Notes: generated from the letters alone by a model not told the origin. DNA of 64,000 bases from Methylobacterium sp. 17Sr1-1 (GCF_003173775.1 NZ_CP029552.1:335001-399000); one strand, 5' to 3'; positions 8,428 to 18,934 are shown, numbered from the stretch's first letter. Numbers and translations are program-made.

Positions 8428-11400
8428 ATGTCAGCCCGCATGAGCACCGAGACCGCCCCCGAGACGAAGCCCGTCGGCCCCGGCGATCAGGTGCTCCTGG
8501 TCGACGGCTCGTCGTTCATCTTCCGGGCCTATTTCCAGTCGATCAACCAGCCCGAGCGCTACAATTTCCGCCCCTCCGACGGGCTGCCGACCGGGGCGGT
8601 GCGGCTGTTCTGCGCCAAGCTCGCGCAGTTCGTGCAGGAGGGCGCCGCCGGCGTCGTGCCGACCCATCTCGGCATCGTGTTCGACAAGTCCGAAGGCTCG
8701 TTCCGGAAAGAAATCTTTCCGGACTACAAGGGCCACCGGCCCGACGCCCCCGACGACCTCAAGCGCCAGATGCCGCTGATGCGCGACGCGGTGCGGGCCT
8801 TCGGCCTGCACCCGATCGAGTTGCAGCGCTACGAGGCCGACGACCTGATCGCGACCTACGCCCGCCAGGCCGAGGCGCGGGGGGCGGGCGTCATCATCGT
8901 GTCCTCCGACAAGGACCTGATGCAGCTCGTCGGCGACCTCGTGCGGTTCTACGACTTCGAATCGGGCCAGAAGGGCAAGCCGGGCTACCGGCCCGAGCGC
9001 AACCTCGACCGCGCCGCCATCCTGGAGCGCTGGGAGGGCCTGGGGCCGGAGCAGATCGGCGACGCGCTGGCGCTGATCGGCGACACCTCCGACAACGTGC
9101 CGGGCGTGCCGGGCATCGGGCTGAAGACCGCGGCGGCGCTGATCAAGGAGTTCGGCAGCCTGGAGGCGCTGCTGGACAAGGCCGCGACGATCAAGCAGCC
9201 CAAGCGCCGCGAGACCTTGCTCGCCAATATCGACCAGGCGCGGTTGTCGCGCCGCCTCGTCGCCCTCGACGAGCAGGTGCCGGTGCCGGTGCCCCTCGAC
9301 GATCTCGGCCTGCCGAAGCCCGACCCCGAGCGCCTGGTCGGCTTCCTGAAGGCGATGGAGTTCAACACCCTGACGCGCCGCATCGCCCAGATGCTGCACG
9401 TCGACCCGGAAGCGGTGCGCCCGGACCCCTCCCTCTTGCCGGAGGGCGCCGATACCGGGTTCTCGAACGAGAAGGGCGGCAGCGACGTGACGCCGTTCTT
9501 CGGCGATGCGCCGGACGCCGCGCCCGAGACGAAGGCCGAGGTCGATCCCTTCGCCGATCTCGACCTGCCGGACGCCCCCCCGAAGCCGAAGGCGCCCGCC
9601 GAGGCGACGCCGACGACGCTGGTGGCGGCGCGCGCCGCGGAAGCGGTGAAGCCCTTCGACACCGCGTCGTACGAGACCATCACCACGGTCGAGAGCCTCG
9701 ACACCTGGATCGCCGAGGCGGTCGAGGCCGGGGTGGTGGCGGTCGATACCGAGACCACGGCGCTCGACGCCAACACGGCCGACCTCGTCGGCGTCTCGCT
9801 CGCCACCGCGCCGGGGCGCGCCGCCTACATCCCGCTCAGCCACCGCGGCGGCGAGGACCTGTTCGGCGGCGGCCTACTGCCGGGGCAGCTCTCCTGGGAG
9901 GTCGTGCAGGCGCGCCTGAAGCCGCTGCTCGAGAACCCGGCGGTGCTCAAGGTCGGCCAGAACATCAAGTACGACTGGCTGGTGCTCGCCCGCCACGGCA
10001 TCGAGGTCCGGCCCTTCGACGACACGATGCTGATCTCCTACGTGCTCGATGCCGGCAAGGGCTCGCACGGCATGGACGAACTCGCCCGCCGCCATCTCGG
10101 CCACCAGCCGATCACCTTCGCGGACGTCGCCGGGACCGGGCGCCAGAAGGTCACCTTCGACCGCGTCGCCCTCGACAAGGCGACCGCCTACGCGGCCGAG
10201 GACGCCGACGTGACCCTGCGCCTGTGGCGGCTGATGAAGCCGCGCCTCGCCGCCGAGCGCCGCGCCACCGTCTACGAGACCCTGGAGCGGCCGCTGGTGC
10301 CGGTGCTGGCGCGGATGGAGCGCGAGGGCATCAAGGTCGATCGCCAGATGCTGAGCCGGCTCTCGGGCGATTTCGCCCAGTCCCTGGCGCGGCTCGAGGA
10401 CGAGATCCAGGAGATGGCGGGCGAAAAGTTCTCCGTCTCGTCGCCGAAGCAGATCGGCGACATTCTCTTCGGCAAGATGGGCCTGCCCGGCGCCAAGAAG
10501 ACGCCGTCCGGCCAGTGGGCGACCCCCGCGACCCTCTTGGAGGAGCTGGCCGGCCAGGGCCACGACCTGCCGCGCCGGATCCTCGAATGGCGCCAGCTCT
10601 CGAAGCTGAAATCGACCTACACCGACAGCCTGCAGGAGCATGCCGACCGCGGCACCGACCGGGTCCACACCTCCTTCGCGCTCGCCGCCACCACGACCGG
10701 GCGGCTGTCCTCGTCGGACCCGAACCTGCAGAACATCCCGGTCCGCACGGAAGAAGGGCGGCGCATCCGCCAGGCCTTCGTGGCGGATGCAGGCCACAAG
10801 CTGATCTCGGCCGATTACAGCCAGATCGAGCTGCGGCTCCTCGCCCACATCGCCGACATCCCGCAGCTGCGCCAGGCCTTCGAGGACGGCATCGACATCC
10901 ATGCCGCCACCGCCTCGGCGATGTTCGGCGTGCCGCTCGACCAGATGAACTCCGACCTGCGGCGCCGGGCCAAGACCATCAATTTCGGCATCATCTACGG
11001 CATCTCGGCCTTCGGCCTCGCCGACCGGCTCGGCATCCCGCAGGGCGAGGCCTCGGCCTTCATCAAGCAGTATTTCGAGCGCTTCCCAGGCATCCGCGCC
11101 TATATCGACGACACCAAGAAGATCTGCCGCGACAAGGGCTACGTCACGACCCTGTTCGGCCGGGTCTGCCACTACCCGCAGATCCGCTCCAACAACCCGC
11201 AGGAGCGCGCCTCGGTCGAGCGCCAGGCGATCAACGCGCCGATCCAGGGCACCGCGGCCGACATCATCCGCCGGGCGATGGCCCGAATGGAGGGCGCGCT
11301 GTCGGACGCGGGCCTCTCGACCCGGATGCTGCTCCAGGTCCACGACGAACTGGTGTTCGAGGCGCCCGACGACGAGGTCGAGCGGGCGCTGCCGATCATC

Positions 11401-11499
11401 GCCCGGGTGATGGAGGAGGCGCCCCACCCGGCGGTTCAGCTCCGGGTGCCGCTCGCCGTCGAGGCCAAGGCGGCGGCGAACTGGCAGGAGGCGCATTGA
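8428..11499 (+). CDS. polA: DNA polymerase I
   Basis: 1023 residues from the ATG at 8428 (a second ATG at 8440 is also possible; the frame is open further upstream but without coding-like sequence). In order: a 5'-3' exonuclease/FEN domain (about 20-320, LLVDGSSFIFRAYF), an acidic linker, a 3'-5' exonuclease with intact DxE (D440, E442), NIKYDW and YxxxD motifs, and a family A polymerase with motif A DYSQIELR (D796), motif B KTINFGIIYG and motif C HDE (972-974). All three activities therefore appear intact. It fills gaps and removes RNA primers in replication and excision repair. It converges with the chemoreceptor gene. Confidence 0.96.
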   Translation: MSARMSTETAPETKPVGPGDQVLLVDGSSFIFRAYFQSINQPERYNFRPSDGLPTGAVRLFCAKLAQFVQEGAAGVVPTHLGIVFDKSEGSFRKEIFPDYKGHRPDAPDDLKRQMPLMRDAVRAFGLHPIELQRYEADDLIATYARQAEARGAGVIIVSSDKDLMQLVGDLVRFYDFESGQKGKPGYRPERNLDRAAILERWEGLGPEQIGDALALIGDTSDNVPGVPGIGLKTAAALIKEFGSLEALLDKAATIKQPKRRETLLANIDQARLSRRLVALDEQVPVPVPLDDLGLPKPDPERLVGFLKAMEFNTLTRRIAQMLHVDPEAVRPDPSLLPEGADTGFSNEKGGSDVTPFFGDAPDAAPETKAEVDPFADLDLPDAPPKPKAPAEATPTTLVAARAAEAVKPFDTASYETITTVESLDTWIAEAVEAGVVAVDTETTALDANTADLVGVSLATAPGRAAYIPLSHRGGEDLFGGGLLPGQLSWEVVQARLKPLLENPAVLKVGQNIKYDWLVLARHGIEVRPFDDTMLISYVLDAGKGSHGMDELARRHLGHQPITFADVAGTGRQKVTFDRVALDKATAYAAEDADVTLRLWRLMKPRLAAERRATVYETLERPLVPVLARMEREGIKVDRQMLSRLSGDFAQSLARLEDEIQEMAGEKFSVSSPKQIGDILFGKMGLPGAKKTPSGQWATPATLLEELAGQGHDLPRRILEWRQLSKLKSTYTDSLQEHADRGTDRVHTSFALAATTTGRLSSSDPNLQNIPVRTEEGRRIRQAFVADAGHKLISADYSQIELRLLAHIADIPQLRQAFEDGIDIHAATASAMFGVPLDQMNSDLRRRAKTINFGIIYGISAFGLADRLGIPQGEASAFIKQYFERFPGIRAYIDDTKKICRDKGYVTTLFGRVCHYPQIRSNNPQERASVERQAINAPIQGTAADIIRRAMARMEGALSDAGLSTRMLLQVHDELVFEAPDDEVERALPIIARVMEEAPHPAVQLRVPLAVEAKAAANWQEAH

Positions 11500-11539
11500 G
11501 GGGCTGGCGCGGCGGCGTACGCGCCGCGGCGCCGGTCTC

Positions 11540-13624
11540 TCAGGCCGCCCGCACGGTGTCGAGGAAGCGCCGGACTTCGGTGCCGAGATGCGCCGCTTCC
11601 TGCTGCAACGCCGAGGCCGAGGCGAGGACGCGGTCCGCCGCCGCCCCGGTCTGCTCCGCGGCCCCGGCCACGCCGGCGATGTTCGTCGTCACCTCGCCGG
11701 TGCCGCTCGCGGCCTGGTTCACGTTGCGGACGATTTCCTGGGTCGCCGCCCCCTGCTGCTCCACGGCGCCGGCCAGGGCGACCGTCACCGCGTCGATCTC
11801 CTCGATCCGCCCGGTGATCGCCGCGATGGCCGACACCGCCTGATCGGTGGATCCCCGGATCCGGCCGATCTGCTGGGTGATCTCCTCAGTGGCCCGCGCC
11901 GTCTGGTTGGCCAGTTCCTTGACCTCGGCGGCGACCACCGAGAAGCCGCGGCCGGCCTCGCCGGCGCGGGCCGCCTCGATCGTGGCGTTGAGGGCGAGCA
12001 GGTTGGTCTGGCCGGCGATGCCGGCGATCATCGCCACCACGTCGCCGATGCGCGCGGTGGTGGCGCTCAGGTCGTGGACCAGGGCGGTGGTCCGCTCCGC
12101 CTCGCCCACCGCGACCCGCGCCAGGCCGGCCGCGCCCTGGACCTGCCGGCCGATCTCGATCACCGAGGCGCCGAGCTCCTCGGCCGCCGCCGCCACGGTG
12201 CCGACATTGGCCGCCGCCTGATCGGCCGCCGTCGCGACGGTGAAGGACTGGCTCGCCGTCGCGCTGGCGGCGCCGGACATGGTCCGGGCCGTCGCCTGCA
12301 GATCCGTCGCCGCATGCGCGACCAGCCCGACGATGCCGCCGACGGCGGTCTCGAAATCGTCGGCCACCCGGTGCATCGCGGCCCGCCGCTGCGTCTCCGC
12401 GTCGGCGCGGGCCTCCGCGGTCTCCGCCTCGAGGGCCCGGCTGCGGATGAGGTTCTGGCGAAACACCTCGACGCCCCGGGCGACGGCGCCGATCTCGTCG
12501 CGGCGGCCGAGATCCGGAACCGTCACCGCGGCGTCGCCGCCGGCCAGGCGGTTGATCACGGCGGTCATCCGGTCCAGGGGCCGGGTGATGCCCCGCACGA
12601 TCACGCCCGCGCCGAGCCCGGTCAGCAGGACGATCCCCGCCATCAGGACGGCGTTGAAGGCCAGGGCCTGCTTCGCCTCCTCCTCCGCCGCCTCGGCCTC
12701 CCCGGCGAGCTGCGTCACCGCCCGCGTCGGGATGGCCAGCAGCGCGTCGAGGGCCGGCACGACCGCCAGGGTGAAGTCCTCGTTGGTCAGCTTCGTCTCG
12801 TAGCGGCCGTTCACCGCAGCCAGCAGGGGCCCGACCATCTCGCCGTAGCGGCCGCCGAAATACGTCGCCTTGGCCTTCGCCACGGCGGCGGCGAGATCCG
12901 CGCCGTCCGTAAGCTGGCGCACCGCCTGCTCCACCTGCTGGAACACCGCCTCCACCTGGCCGCGCCGGACGAGGACGGTGGTCGCCTCCTGTTCCGTCAG
13001 CGGGCGCTGGTAGGCCAGGGCCCGGGTGAGCGCGCTGGCGGCGTCGCCGGCCATCCCGCGGGCGACCCAGCCCTTGCGCCGGATCTCGATCAGGTCGGCC
13101 AGCCGGTGATCGCCGGTGCGGATCGGCTGCTCGATGGCGTCCGCGAGGGTGTCCATCGTCGCCAGCATCGCCGGGACATGGGCGGCGAGGCCCGCGAGCA
13201 GCTTGGGATCGCGCTCTCCCTTGGGCTGCGTCACCTGGCGATCCACCTCGCCGCGCAGCGCGCGGAGCCCGGCATAGGCCGACGCCGTCGCCTCGCCGAG
13301 GCCGGCCCGCTCGGGGCCGAACCGGCCGAGGCGGTCGAGCGCCTGGGCGATCCCGCGATCGACCTCACCGCGTCGCGTCGCGAGCCGGGCGGCCGCCGCG
13401 GCCGCGGCCTCCCCGTCGAGCTTCAGCACCCCGACCTCGTAGCTCAGCTCGTAGCGCAGCGAACCCATGGCGTTGAGCAGGAGCTCGTCGATCTTCGCCA
13501 GGCGGGCGACCTGCTCCGACGTCGTCCAGGCCTGACGCGAGCGCAGCAGATCGCGCCCGAACATGCCGAGCGTGAGACACGAGAACACCACGATGATGGT
13601 GATCAACTTGGATTTGAGCGACAC
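11540..13624 (-). CDS. Methyl-accepting chemotaxis protein
   Basis: 694 residues. Membrane helix 1 lies at about 7-24, a large all-helical periplasmic sensor region (about 25-325) follows, and then comes membrane helix 2 (about 328-350, [18 protein letters not shown]), a HAMP domain, and a long cytoplasmic signalling coiled coil whose hairpin tip includes the conserved block around [27 protein letters not shown]. The periplasmic region looks like a helical-bundle sensor. I see no C-terminal NWETF-type CheR tether. It would pass a periplasmic signal to CheA through CheW. The ligand is unknown. It is a single gene with no che genes nearby. Confidence 0.93.
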   Translation of the reverse strand: MSLKSKLITIIVVFSCLTLGMFGRDLLRSRQAWTTSEQVARLAKIDELLLNAMGSLRYELSYEVGVLKLDGEAAAAAAARLATRRGEVDRGIAQALDRLGRFGPERAGLGEATASAYAGLRALRGEVDRQVTQPKGERDPKLLAGLAAHVPAMLATMDTLADAIEQPIRTGDHRLADLIEIRRKGWVARGMAGDAASALTRALAYQRPLTEQEATTVLVRRGQVEAVFQQVEQAVRQLTDGADLAAAVAKAKATYFGGRYGEMVGPLLAAVNGRYETKLTNEDFTLAVVPALDALLAIPTRAVTQLAGEAEAAEEEAKQALAFNAVLMAGIVLLTGLGAGVIVRGITRPLDRMTAVINRLAGGDAAVTVPDLGRRDEIGAVARGVEVFRQNLIRSRALEAETAEARADAETQRRAAMHRVADDFETAVGGIVGLVAHAATDLQATARTMSGAASATASQSFTVATAADQAAANVGTVAAAAEELGASVIEIGRQVQGAAGLARVAVGEAERTTALVHDLSATTARIGDVVAMIAGIAGQTNLLALNATIEAARAGEAGRGFSVVAAEVKELANQTARATEEITQQIGRIRGSTDQAVSAIAAITGRIEEIDAVTVALAGAVEQQGAATQEIVRNVNQAASGTGEVTTNIAGVAGAAEQTGAAADRVLASASALQQEAAHLGTEVRRFLDTVRAA

Positions 13625-13853
13625 GCTTCGTGTCTCCGTCGAGGTGGAGGCGGCAGGGAATTCGGAAGAGGATCCAGCTGACCCCGAAATGATGGGAAGA
13701 TCGTCTTAGGCGATTGACGATAAGTCATAATAGTAAAATATAATCGACCGACATTAATAAAATGGGCCGAGAGCGGCCGCGGGGTGGCTGCGGACGCTCG
13801 GTTCGTAGCGGTTAAGTGCCTCTTGCCAAATTTCCGCTGCGCCTAGGCCACCC

Positions 13854-13900
13854 CGACGAGCGACGAGCGACGAGCGACGAGCGACGAGCGACGAGCGACG
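13854..13900. repeat. Tandem repeat of the 7-mer CGACGAG
   Basis: Six full copies of CGACGAG in a row (13854-13895) and a partial seventh (CGACG). All full copies are identical, which suggests recent slippage or a variable locus. It lies in noncoding DNA about 230 bases upstream of the chemoreceptor start on the minus strand. Confidence 0.95.
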
Positions 13901-14131
13901 CCGGCGATCGGGATATTTGTGAGGTTCACCGATGATCGTAGGGACGAGAGTCCCACGGGGCCGCTCGCCGTCGAGGCCGGGGCGGCGACGGAAGGCGCAT
14001 CGAGGCACTGCGCTGGAGCATCGCCCGGCGACGCGGAGAACCGTTTCGGCGAAGGCATGCGGCACAATCAAGGTCTGGAGCGCCGTCGAGAGCCTGTTTG
14101 ACTGATTGTCAGGATCGATCCCACCCACAGG

Positions 14132-14248
14132 CTCATCCGGAGGTGTCGGTCGATTGAAGATCGACTGACCTCGACGGAGGTCTCCGGAGACCACCGGGGC
14201 AACGGGAGGCCTCCTTCGAGGCTCCCGTTGGTCGCACCTCAGGATGAG
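14132..14248. repeat. Degenerate palindromic intergenic element (CTCATCC...GGATGAG type)
   Basis: The outer ends are CTCATCCGGAGGTG (from 14132) and CACCTCAGGATGAG (14235-14248), which pair as an inverted repeat. The inner part includes CCTCCTTCGAGG, also found in the well-kept copy at 34506-34612. The element looks like an older, mutated copy of the same family. Confidence 0.75.
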
Positions 14249-14313
14249 GGTGTGGATGGGAGGAATCCGGCTTCTCGCGGGCCATCTTTGCAAGTCACGT
14301 CACGCAACCGCCG

Positions 14314-15174
14314 TCACGCCACATCGAGCCCCAGATCGACGATCGGCGCGCTGTGGGTGATCCAGCCGGCCGAGATCAGGTCCACCCCCGTCGCGGCGAC
14401 CGCGCCGACGGTCTCGCGGGTGATGCGGCCGGAGGCCTCGCTCACCGCCCGGCCGTCGATCATCGCCACCGCCTGCCGCAGGGTGTCGGGATCCATGTTG
14501 TCGAGGAGCACCGCGTCGGCGCCGACCGCCAGGGCCTCCTCCAGCTGCGCCAGGGTGTCGACCTCGACCTCGATCTTCACCAGGTGACCGACGCCCGCTC
14601 GGGCGCGCCGCACCGCCGGGCCGACGCCGCCGGCCACCGCCACGTGGTTGTCCTTGATCAGCACCGCGTCGTCGAGGCCGAAGCGGTGGTTGGCCCCGCC
14701 CCCGGCCCGCACCGCGTGCTTCTCGAGCGCCCGCAGGCCCGGCGTGGTCTTGCGGGTGCAGACGATGCGGGCTCTGCCGTGCGGCCGGGCGGCCTCGACC
14801 AGCGAGGCGGTCGCGGTGGCGACGCCCGACAGGCGGCAGAGCAGGTTGAGGGCGACGCGCTCGGCCGAGAGGATCGCCCGGGCCGGGCCGTCGAGGGCGA
14901 TCACCGTGTCGCCCGGGGCGATCGGGCTGCCGTCCGGCCGCAGGACCCGGACGTTCACCGCCGGATCGAGGAGCCCGAAGGCGAGGAGTGCGGCGTCCGT
15001 GCCCGCCACCGTGCCGGCCTGGCGCGAGACGATGGCGCCGGAGAAGCGCGCGCTCGCCGGCACGATGCTGTCGGTGGTGAGGTCGCCGGCCCGGCCGAGA
15101 TCCTCGAGGAGGGCGGCCCGCACGACCGGCTCGACCAGCAGGTGCGGCAGGGAGGGGAGGGTGGTGTCGGTCAT
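14314..15174 (-). CDS. nadC: Nicotinate-nucleotide pyrophosphorylase (carboxylating), quinolinate phosphoribosyltransferase
   Basis: 286 residues, the normal NadC length. It contains the RKTTPGLR block, H-RFGLDDAVLIKDNH, and the barrel motif VEVEVDTLAQLEEAL followed by DAVLLDNM, all diagnostic of quinolinate phosphoribosyltransferase. The enzyme turns quinolinate and PRPP into nicotinate mononucleotide, the third step of de novo NAD synthesis. Its ATG overlaps the nadB stop (ATGA), so it is the last gene of the nadA-nadB-nadC operon. Confidence 0.96.
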   Translation of the reverse strand: MTDTTLPSLPHLLVEPVVRAALLEDLGRAGDLTTDSIVPASARFSGAIVSRQAGTVAGTDAALLAFGLLDPAVNVRVLRPDGSPIAPGDTVIALDGPARAILSAERVALNLLCRLSGVATATASLVEAARPHGRARIVCTRKTTPGLRALEKHAVRAGGGANHRFGLDDAVLIKDNHVAVAGGVGPAVRRARAGVGHLVKIEVEVDTLAQLEEALAVGADAVLLDNMDPDTLRQAVAMIDGRAVSEASGRITRETVGAVAATGVDLISAGWITHSAPIVDLGLDVA

Positions 15175-16715
15175 CGGATGGCCTCGAAGGAGGACGGCAG
15201 GGCATCGCCGAGGGTTTTCGCGACGGCGAAGGCCCGGCTCAGGGTGATCTCGGTCGAGCGGGGCGCGCGCTGCCCCGGATGGTCGGCCCGCCAATGGGCG
15301 CCGCGGCTCTCCTCCCGGCCGAGCGCCGCGGCGGCCACGAGCAGGCCCGCGGTCGCCGCCGCCGAGCCGGCCCGCGCCAGGGCGGCGAGGCGCACGACCG
15401 CTGGCCCGAGGCCGGCAGCCTCGCGCACCAGCCCGACCTGCGCCTCCATCACGGCGCGGACCTCCGGCAGCGCCTCCGGGCCGGAGGTTTCCTCCCGGAG
15501 GTGGCCCGGGCCGGCGGCGCGGCTCTCCGTGTCCCGGATGTCAGCCGCGATCTGCGCCGCGAAGGCCATCGCCTCGAGGAGCGAGTTGCTGGCGAGGCGG
15601 TTGGCCCCGTGCAGGCCGGTCGCCGCGACCTCGCCGCAGGCCCACAGGCCGGGGAGCGAGCTGCGCCCGCGCCCGTCCACCCGGATCCCGCCCATGTGGT
15701 AGTGGGCGGCCGGCCGCACCGGGATCGGCGTGACCGCCGGATCGAGTCCGGCGGCGCGGCAGAACGCGGCGACGGTCGGGAAGCGACGCGCGACGTCGAG
15801 GCGGCGCGCGTCGAGAAAGACCGCCTCGCCGCGCCCGGTCCGCAGCGCGATGGCCCGGGCGACCACGTCGCGGGGGGCGAGCTCCGCCCCGCTGATGCCG
15901 GCCATCACCCGGCCGCCAGCCGCATCGACCAGCACCGCGCCCTCGCCGCGCAGGGCCTCGGTGGCGAGCGGCAGGGACCCGTCGGTCGCGAGCGCGATCG
16001 CCGTCGGGTGGAACTGCACGAACTCGACGTCGCGGAGCACCGCGCCCGCCCGCGCCGCCAGGACGAGGCCGGAGCCGGTCGCGCCCGCCGGATTGGTGGT
16101 CGAGCGATAGAGCCCCCCGAGGCCGCCGGTCGCCAGCACCGAAGCCCGCGCCGGCAGGGCGACGGGTCCCCGCTCGGTCCGGGCCACGAGGCCGGTCACC
16201 CGGCCCGCGCCGTCCTGCATGAGCGCGCTCGCCCGCCCGACCGTCACCGTCACCGACGGGCAGGCCGAGACCGCCCGGGCGAGGGTTCGCAGGACCGCCG
16301 CGCCGGTGGCGTCGCCCCCGGCCTTCACGATCCGGCGCCGGCCATGGGCCGCCTCCAGGCCGAGGGCGAGCGTGCCGTCGGGCCCGCGGTCGAAGGCGAG
16401 GCCGAGCCCGCAGAGCCACTCCACGAGGCCGGGGCCGGCCTCGGCGACGCGCCGCGCCACCTCCGGATCGCTCAGGCCCGCGCCGGCACTGAGGGTGTCG
16501 GCGGCGTGGAGCGCCGGATCGTCGTCCGCCCCGATCGCCGCCGCGATGCCGCCCTGGGCCCAAGCCGTTGCAGTGTCGGTCGCGGTCTCCTCGCCCAGCG
16601 GCGCGGCGCTGAGCAGCGTGACGGGAAGCGGTGCGAGCCGCAGGGCCGTGGCGAGGCCGGCGACGCCGGCCCCGACCACGACGACGCGATCGTGGATGGT
16701 AGGATTCCGGCTCAT
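15171..16715 (-). CDS. nadB: L-aspartate oxidase
   Basis: 514 residues. It begins with an FAD-binding Rossmann motif [15 protein letters not shown]. The succinate dehydrogenase/fumarate reductase-like core shows [29 protein letters not shown] and [16 protein letters not shown], all standard for NadB, and a C-terminal helical domain follows. It oxidises L-aspartate to iminoaspartate, which NadA condenses with dihydroxyacetone phosphate. The ATG at 16715 overlaps the nadA stop and its own stop overlaps the nadC start, so the operon is tightly coupled. Confidence 0.96.
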   Translation of the reverse strand: MSRNPTIHDRVVVVGAGVAGLATALRLAPLPVTLLSAAPLGEETATDTATAWAQGGIAAAIGADDDPALHAADTLSAGAGLSDPEVARRVAEAGPGLVEWLCGLGLAFDRGPDGTLALGLEAAHGRRRIVKAGGDATGAAVLRTLARAVSACPSVTVTVGRASALMQDGAGRVTGLVARTERGPVALPARASVLATGGLGGLYRSTTNPAGATGSGLVLAARAGAVLRDVEFVQFHPTAIALATDGSLPLATEALRGEGAVLVDAAGGRVMAGISGAELAPRDVVARAIALRTGRGEAVFLDARRLDVARRFPTVAAFCRAAGLDPAVTPIPVRPAAHYHMGGIRVDGRGRSSLPGLWACGEVAATGLHGANRLASNSLLEAMAFAAQIAADIRDTESRAAGPGHLREETSGPEALPEVRAVMEAQVGLVREAAGLGPAVVRLAALARAGSAAATAGLLVAAAALGREESRGAHWRADHPGQRAPRSTEITLSRAFAVAKTLGDALPSSFEAIR

Positions 16716-17713
16716 GCCCGCACCGCCAGCATGCGCTCGACCGCGCGGCGGGCCGGGACGATCAGGTCGTCCGGCACCGTGACCTCGTGGGTCAGGGTCT
16801 CCAGGCTGCGCCGGATCTTCTCCAGGCTGATCCGCTTCATATGCGGGCAGAGGTTGCACGGCTTGACGAACGCGACGTCCGGATTGCGCAGGGCCAGGTT
16901 GTCGGCCATCGCGCATTCGGTGATCATCACCACCTGCGCCGGCCGGCGCGTCTCGACATAGGCCTGCATCGCCGCGGTCGAGCCGGCGAAATCGGCCTCG
17001 GCCACAACGGCGGGCGGGCATTCGGGGTGGGCCAGCACCGTCACGCCCGGGTAGGCTTCGCGGGCCTCGCGGATGTCGGCTGCCGTGAAGCGCTCGTGCA
17101 CCTCGCAATGGCCGGCCCAGGTCAGGATCTCGATCCCCGGCAGCTCGGCCTGGACGTTCTGGGCCAGGTACTCGTCCGGGATCATCAGCACCCGCGGGAC
17201 GCCGAGGGATTCGACCACAGCCCTGGCGTTGCCCGAGGTGCAGCAGAGATCGGACTCGGCCTTCACGGCGGCGGAGGTGTTGACGTAGGTGACCACCGGC
17301 ACGCCGGGATAGCGCTGCCGCAGGCGCCGCACGTCGGCGGCGATGATCGAATCGGCGAGCGAGCAGCCGGCCGCGGGATCGGGGATCAGCACGGTCTTGC
17401 CCGGATTTAGGATCTTGGCGGTCTCGGCCATGAAGTGCACGCCCGCGAGCACGATCACGTCGGCATCGGTGCGGGCCGCCTCGCGGGCGAGCGCCAGGCT
17501 GTCGCCGACGATGTCCGCCACGGTGTGGAAGATCTCCGGCGCCTGGTAATTGTGCGCCAGCACCACGGCATTGCGCTCCCGCTTGAGTGCCTGGATCGCC
17601 GCCACGTCCGCGGCGAGGGCCGGCCACTCGATCGCCGGGACGTGGTGGCGCACTCGCGCGTAGAGTTCCGCCTGGGACGGGATCCCAGCCCGGTCGAGGA
17701 ATGCCGCATCCAT
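16712..17713 (-). CDS. nadA: Quinolinate synthase
   Basis: 333 residues from the ATG at 17713, preceded by GGGAGG at a good distance; an upstream in-frame start at 17746 lacks that support. Three cysteines in conserved positions (in [17 protein letters not shown] and NLCPHM) would hold the oxygen-sensitive 4Fe-4S cluster. The repeated NadA folds are seen in [12 protein letters not shown] and [18 protein letters not shown]. It makes quinolinate from iminoaspartate and dihydroxyacetone phosphate. It is the first gene of nadABC, and two candidate operators lie just upstream. Confidence 0.96.
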   Translation of the reverse strand: MDAAFLDRAGIPSQAELYARVRHHVPAIEWPALAADVAAIQALKRERNAVVLAHNYQAPEIFHTVADIVGDSLALAREAARTDADVIVLAGVHFMAETAKILNPGKTVLIPDPAAGCSLADSIIAADVRRLRQRYPGVPVVTYVNTSAAVKAESDLCCTSGNARAVVESLGVPRVLMIPDEYLAQNVQAELPGIEILTWAGHCEVHERFTAADIREAREAYPGVTVLAHPECPPAVVAEADFAGSTAAMQAYVETRRPAQVVMITECAMADNLALRNPDVAFVKPCNLCPHMKRISLEKIRRSLETLTHEVTVPDDLIVPARRAVERMLAVRA

Positions 17714-17727
17714 TCTCGCCTCCCGAT

Positions 17728-17748
17728 TTATACTCAAAATGAGCATTT
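17728..17748 (-). promoter_or_regulatory. Candidate NAD-operon operator, proximal site
   Basis: TTATACTCA-N3-TGAGCATTT on the plus strand, an imperfect palindrome with its ACTCA/TGAGC core centred about 25 bases upstream of the nadA start. A similar site lies 59 bases further up. By position and likeness this is a candidate binding site for the neighbouring NadQ-type regulator; that link is inference. Confidence 0.5.
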
Positions 17749-17786
17749 ACCCGGCTAGGCTAGTTCCCGGATTCCGGCCTGTCCAG

Positions 17787-17807
17787 ATATGTTGTATCTG
17801 AGCATAA
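17787..17807 (-). promoter_or_regulatory. Candidate NAD-operon operator, distal site
   Basis: ATATGTTGT-N3-TGAGCATAA on the plus strand. The right half TGAGCATAA is shared with the proximal site and the left half is weaker. It overlaps a perfect inverted repeat CAGATA-N5-TATCTG (17784-17800). Both lie in the 132-base gap between the regulator gene and nadA. Confidence 0.45.
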
Positions 17808-17845
17808 GTGCGGCAGGACGACGCGGTCCGACCCCGCCGCGGCGG

Positions 17846-18814
17846 TCAGCCCGTACGGCTCGACGGCAGCCGCAGGCCTGGGGCGGGTCGCTCGAGCAGC
17901 ACCTCGCGGCGGAAGCGCATCAGCCGGGCGGGCCGCCCGCCGGTCTCGGCGGTGACGGCCTCGGTCTCCTCGACGAGGCCCTGCTGCGCGACGAGGCGAC
18001 GGAAGTTCTGCTTGTGCAGGAGGGCGCCCGACAGGGCCTCGACCACGCGCTGGAGCTGGCCCAGGGTGAAGGCCGGCGGCATCAGCTCGAACACGACGGG
18101 CCGGTACTTGATCTTGCCCCGCAGGCGCGAGAGGGCGGTGGCGAGCATGCGGCGGTGATCGAAGGCCATGGGCTGGCCGGCCAGCAGGCGGATGTCCTCC
18201 TCCGCGGCGCCCGCCTCCGGCACCAGGCCGGCCTCGAACAGGAGCTCGTAGCGCTCCAGCACCCGCTCCTCGTTCCAGCCGCTCCCCGCCGCCCCGAAGG
18301 TCAGGCCGATCCGGTCGCTCCGGCGGCGGCGCTCCTCGGGATCGGGGGCGGCCTCGGCCCAGGCGTCGAGCCGGAGGGTCAGCGCGTCGAGGGCGGCAGG
18401 TCGGCCCGCCCGCCAATCCTCGTAGGGGAAGTAGCGGTACCAGCTCTGCCAGGCGGAATCCGCGGCGGGCCGCGCCTCCCGCACCAGGGCGAGGTAGGCG
18501 ACCGAGAGGGCATGCCGGCCGTCCTCGTCTTCGCCCCCCTCGCTCGCGGGCCGCCGGTTGCGGTCGCCGAAGGTGTAGAGCTGCTCGACATAGCCGAGGC
18601 TCTGGCCGGTCTGGCGCTCGACCCAGGCGCGCAGGCCCCGCTCCAGGGTGGGATGCGCCGGCTCCAGGGGACCTGCCGGCAGGCCCTCGCCCCGGCCCTC
18701 GGGCTGGCCGGAGACTGGCACGGTGAGGACGCGCGGGTCGTCGAGCGTCGCCGCCAGGATGACGGCCGCGAGGCCGATCAGGGGGGCTGCCGCACTCGGT
18801 TCCGCCTCGCTCAT
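17846..18814 (-). CDS. nadQ: NadQ-type regulator of NAD synthesis (Nudix-like domain plus winged helix)
   Basis: 322 residues from the ATG at 18814 (GGGAGGGG upstream). The N-terminal two thirds resemble a Nudix-type fold (PLIGLAAVILAATLDDPRVL ... LEPAHPTLERGLRAWVERQTG ... YVEQLYTFGDRNR) without a clear catalytic Nudix box. The C-terminal part (about 245-315, GKIKYRPVVFELMPPAFTLGQLQRVVEALSG ... NFRRLV) looks like the winged helix of NrtR-type NAD regulators. In Hyphomicrobiales such a gene commonly precedes nadABC and is called NadQ. It would sense a NAD-related ligand and repress the operon. Assignment rests on this architecture and position. Confidence 0.68.
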   Translation of the reverse strand: MSEAEPSAAAPLIGLAAVILAATLDDPRVLTVPVSGQPEGRGEGLPAGPLEPAHPTLERGLRAWVERQTGQSLGYVEQLYTFGDRNRRPASEGGEDEDGRHALSVAYLALVREARPAADSAWQSWYRYFPYEDWRAGRPAALDALTLRLDAWAEAAPDPEERRRRSDRIGLTFGAAGSGWNEERVLERYELLFEAGLVPEAGAAEEDIRLLAGQPMAFDHRRMLATALSRLRGKIKYRPVVFELMPPAFTLGQLQRVVEALSGALLHKQNFRRLVAQQGLVEETEAVTAETGGRPARLMRFRREVLLERPAPGLRLPSSRTG

Positions 18815-18934
18815 TGCCCCCTCCCGGTCCTGCCGGGGCTTACCACGGCCGATCGGCACGGCCAGGCCTTTGTTATATCATCGCGGCGCAAGTCCCCCTT
18901 GGAACCGGGCTCGCATCGGACCGCTCCCGCCTCA

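Larger units (their letters stand above)
13625..14313. other. Long intergenic region with repeats and no convincing gene
   Basis: About 690 bases between the divergently placed chemoreceptor start and the nadC stop. The first 130 bases are strikingly A+T rich for this genome (around 13700-13760), as expected of a promoter for the chemoreceptor. A seven-base tandem repeat lies at 13854-13900 and a degenerate palindromic element at 14132-14248. Short open frames across it (for example 13754-14293 on the minus strand) read through the repeats and show no domain, so I do not call them. Confidence 0.7.

Noticed and set aside
13854..13900. CRISPR-like short repeat array
   Set aside because: The units are seven bases with no spacers, so it is a simple tandem repeat.
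17714..17845. A riboswitch upstream of nadA
   Set aside because: The gap is only 132 bases and shows dyads suited to protein binding; I saw no conserved RNA fold or terminator/anti-terminator pair.
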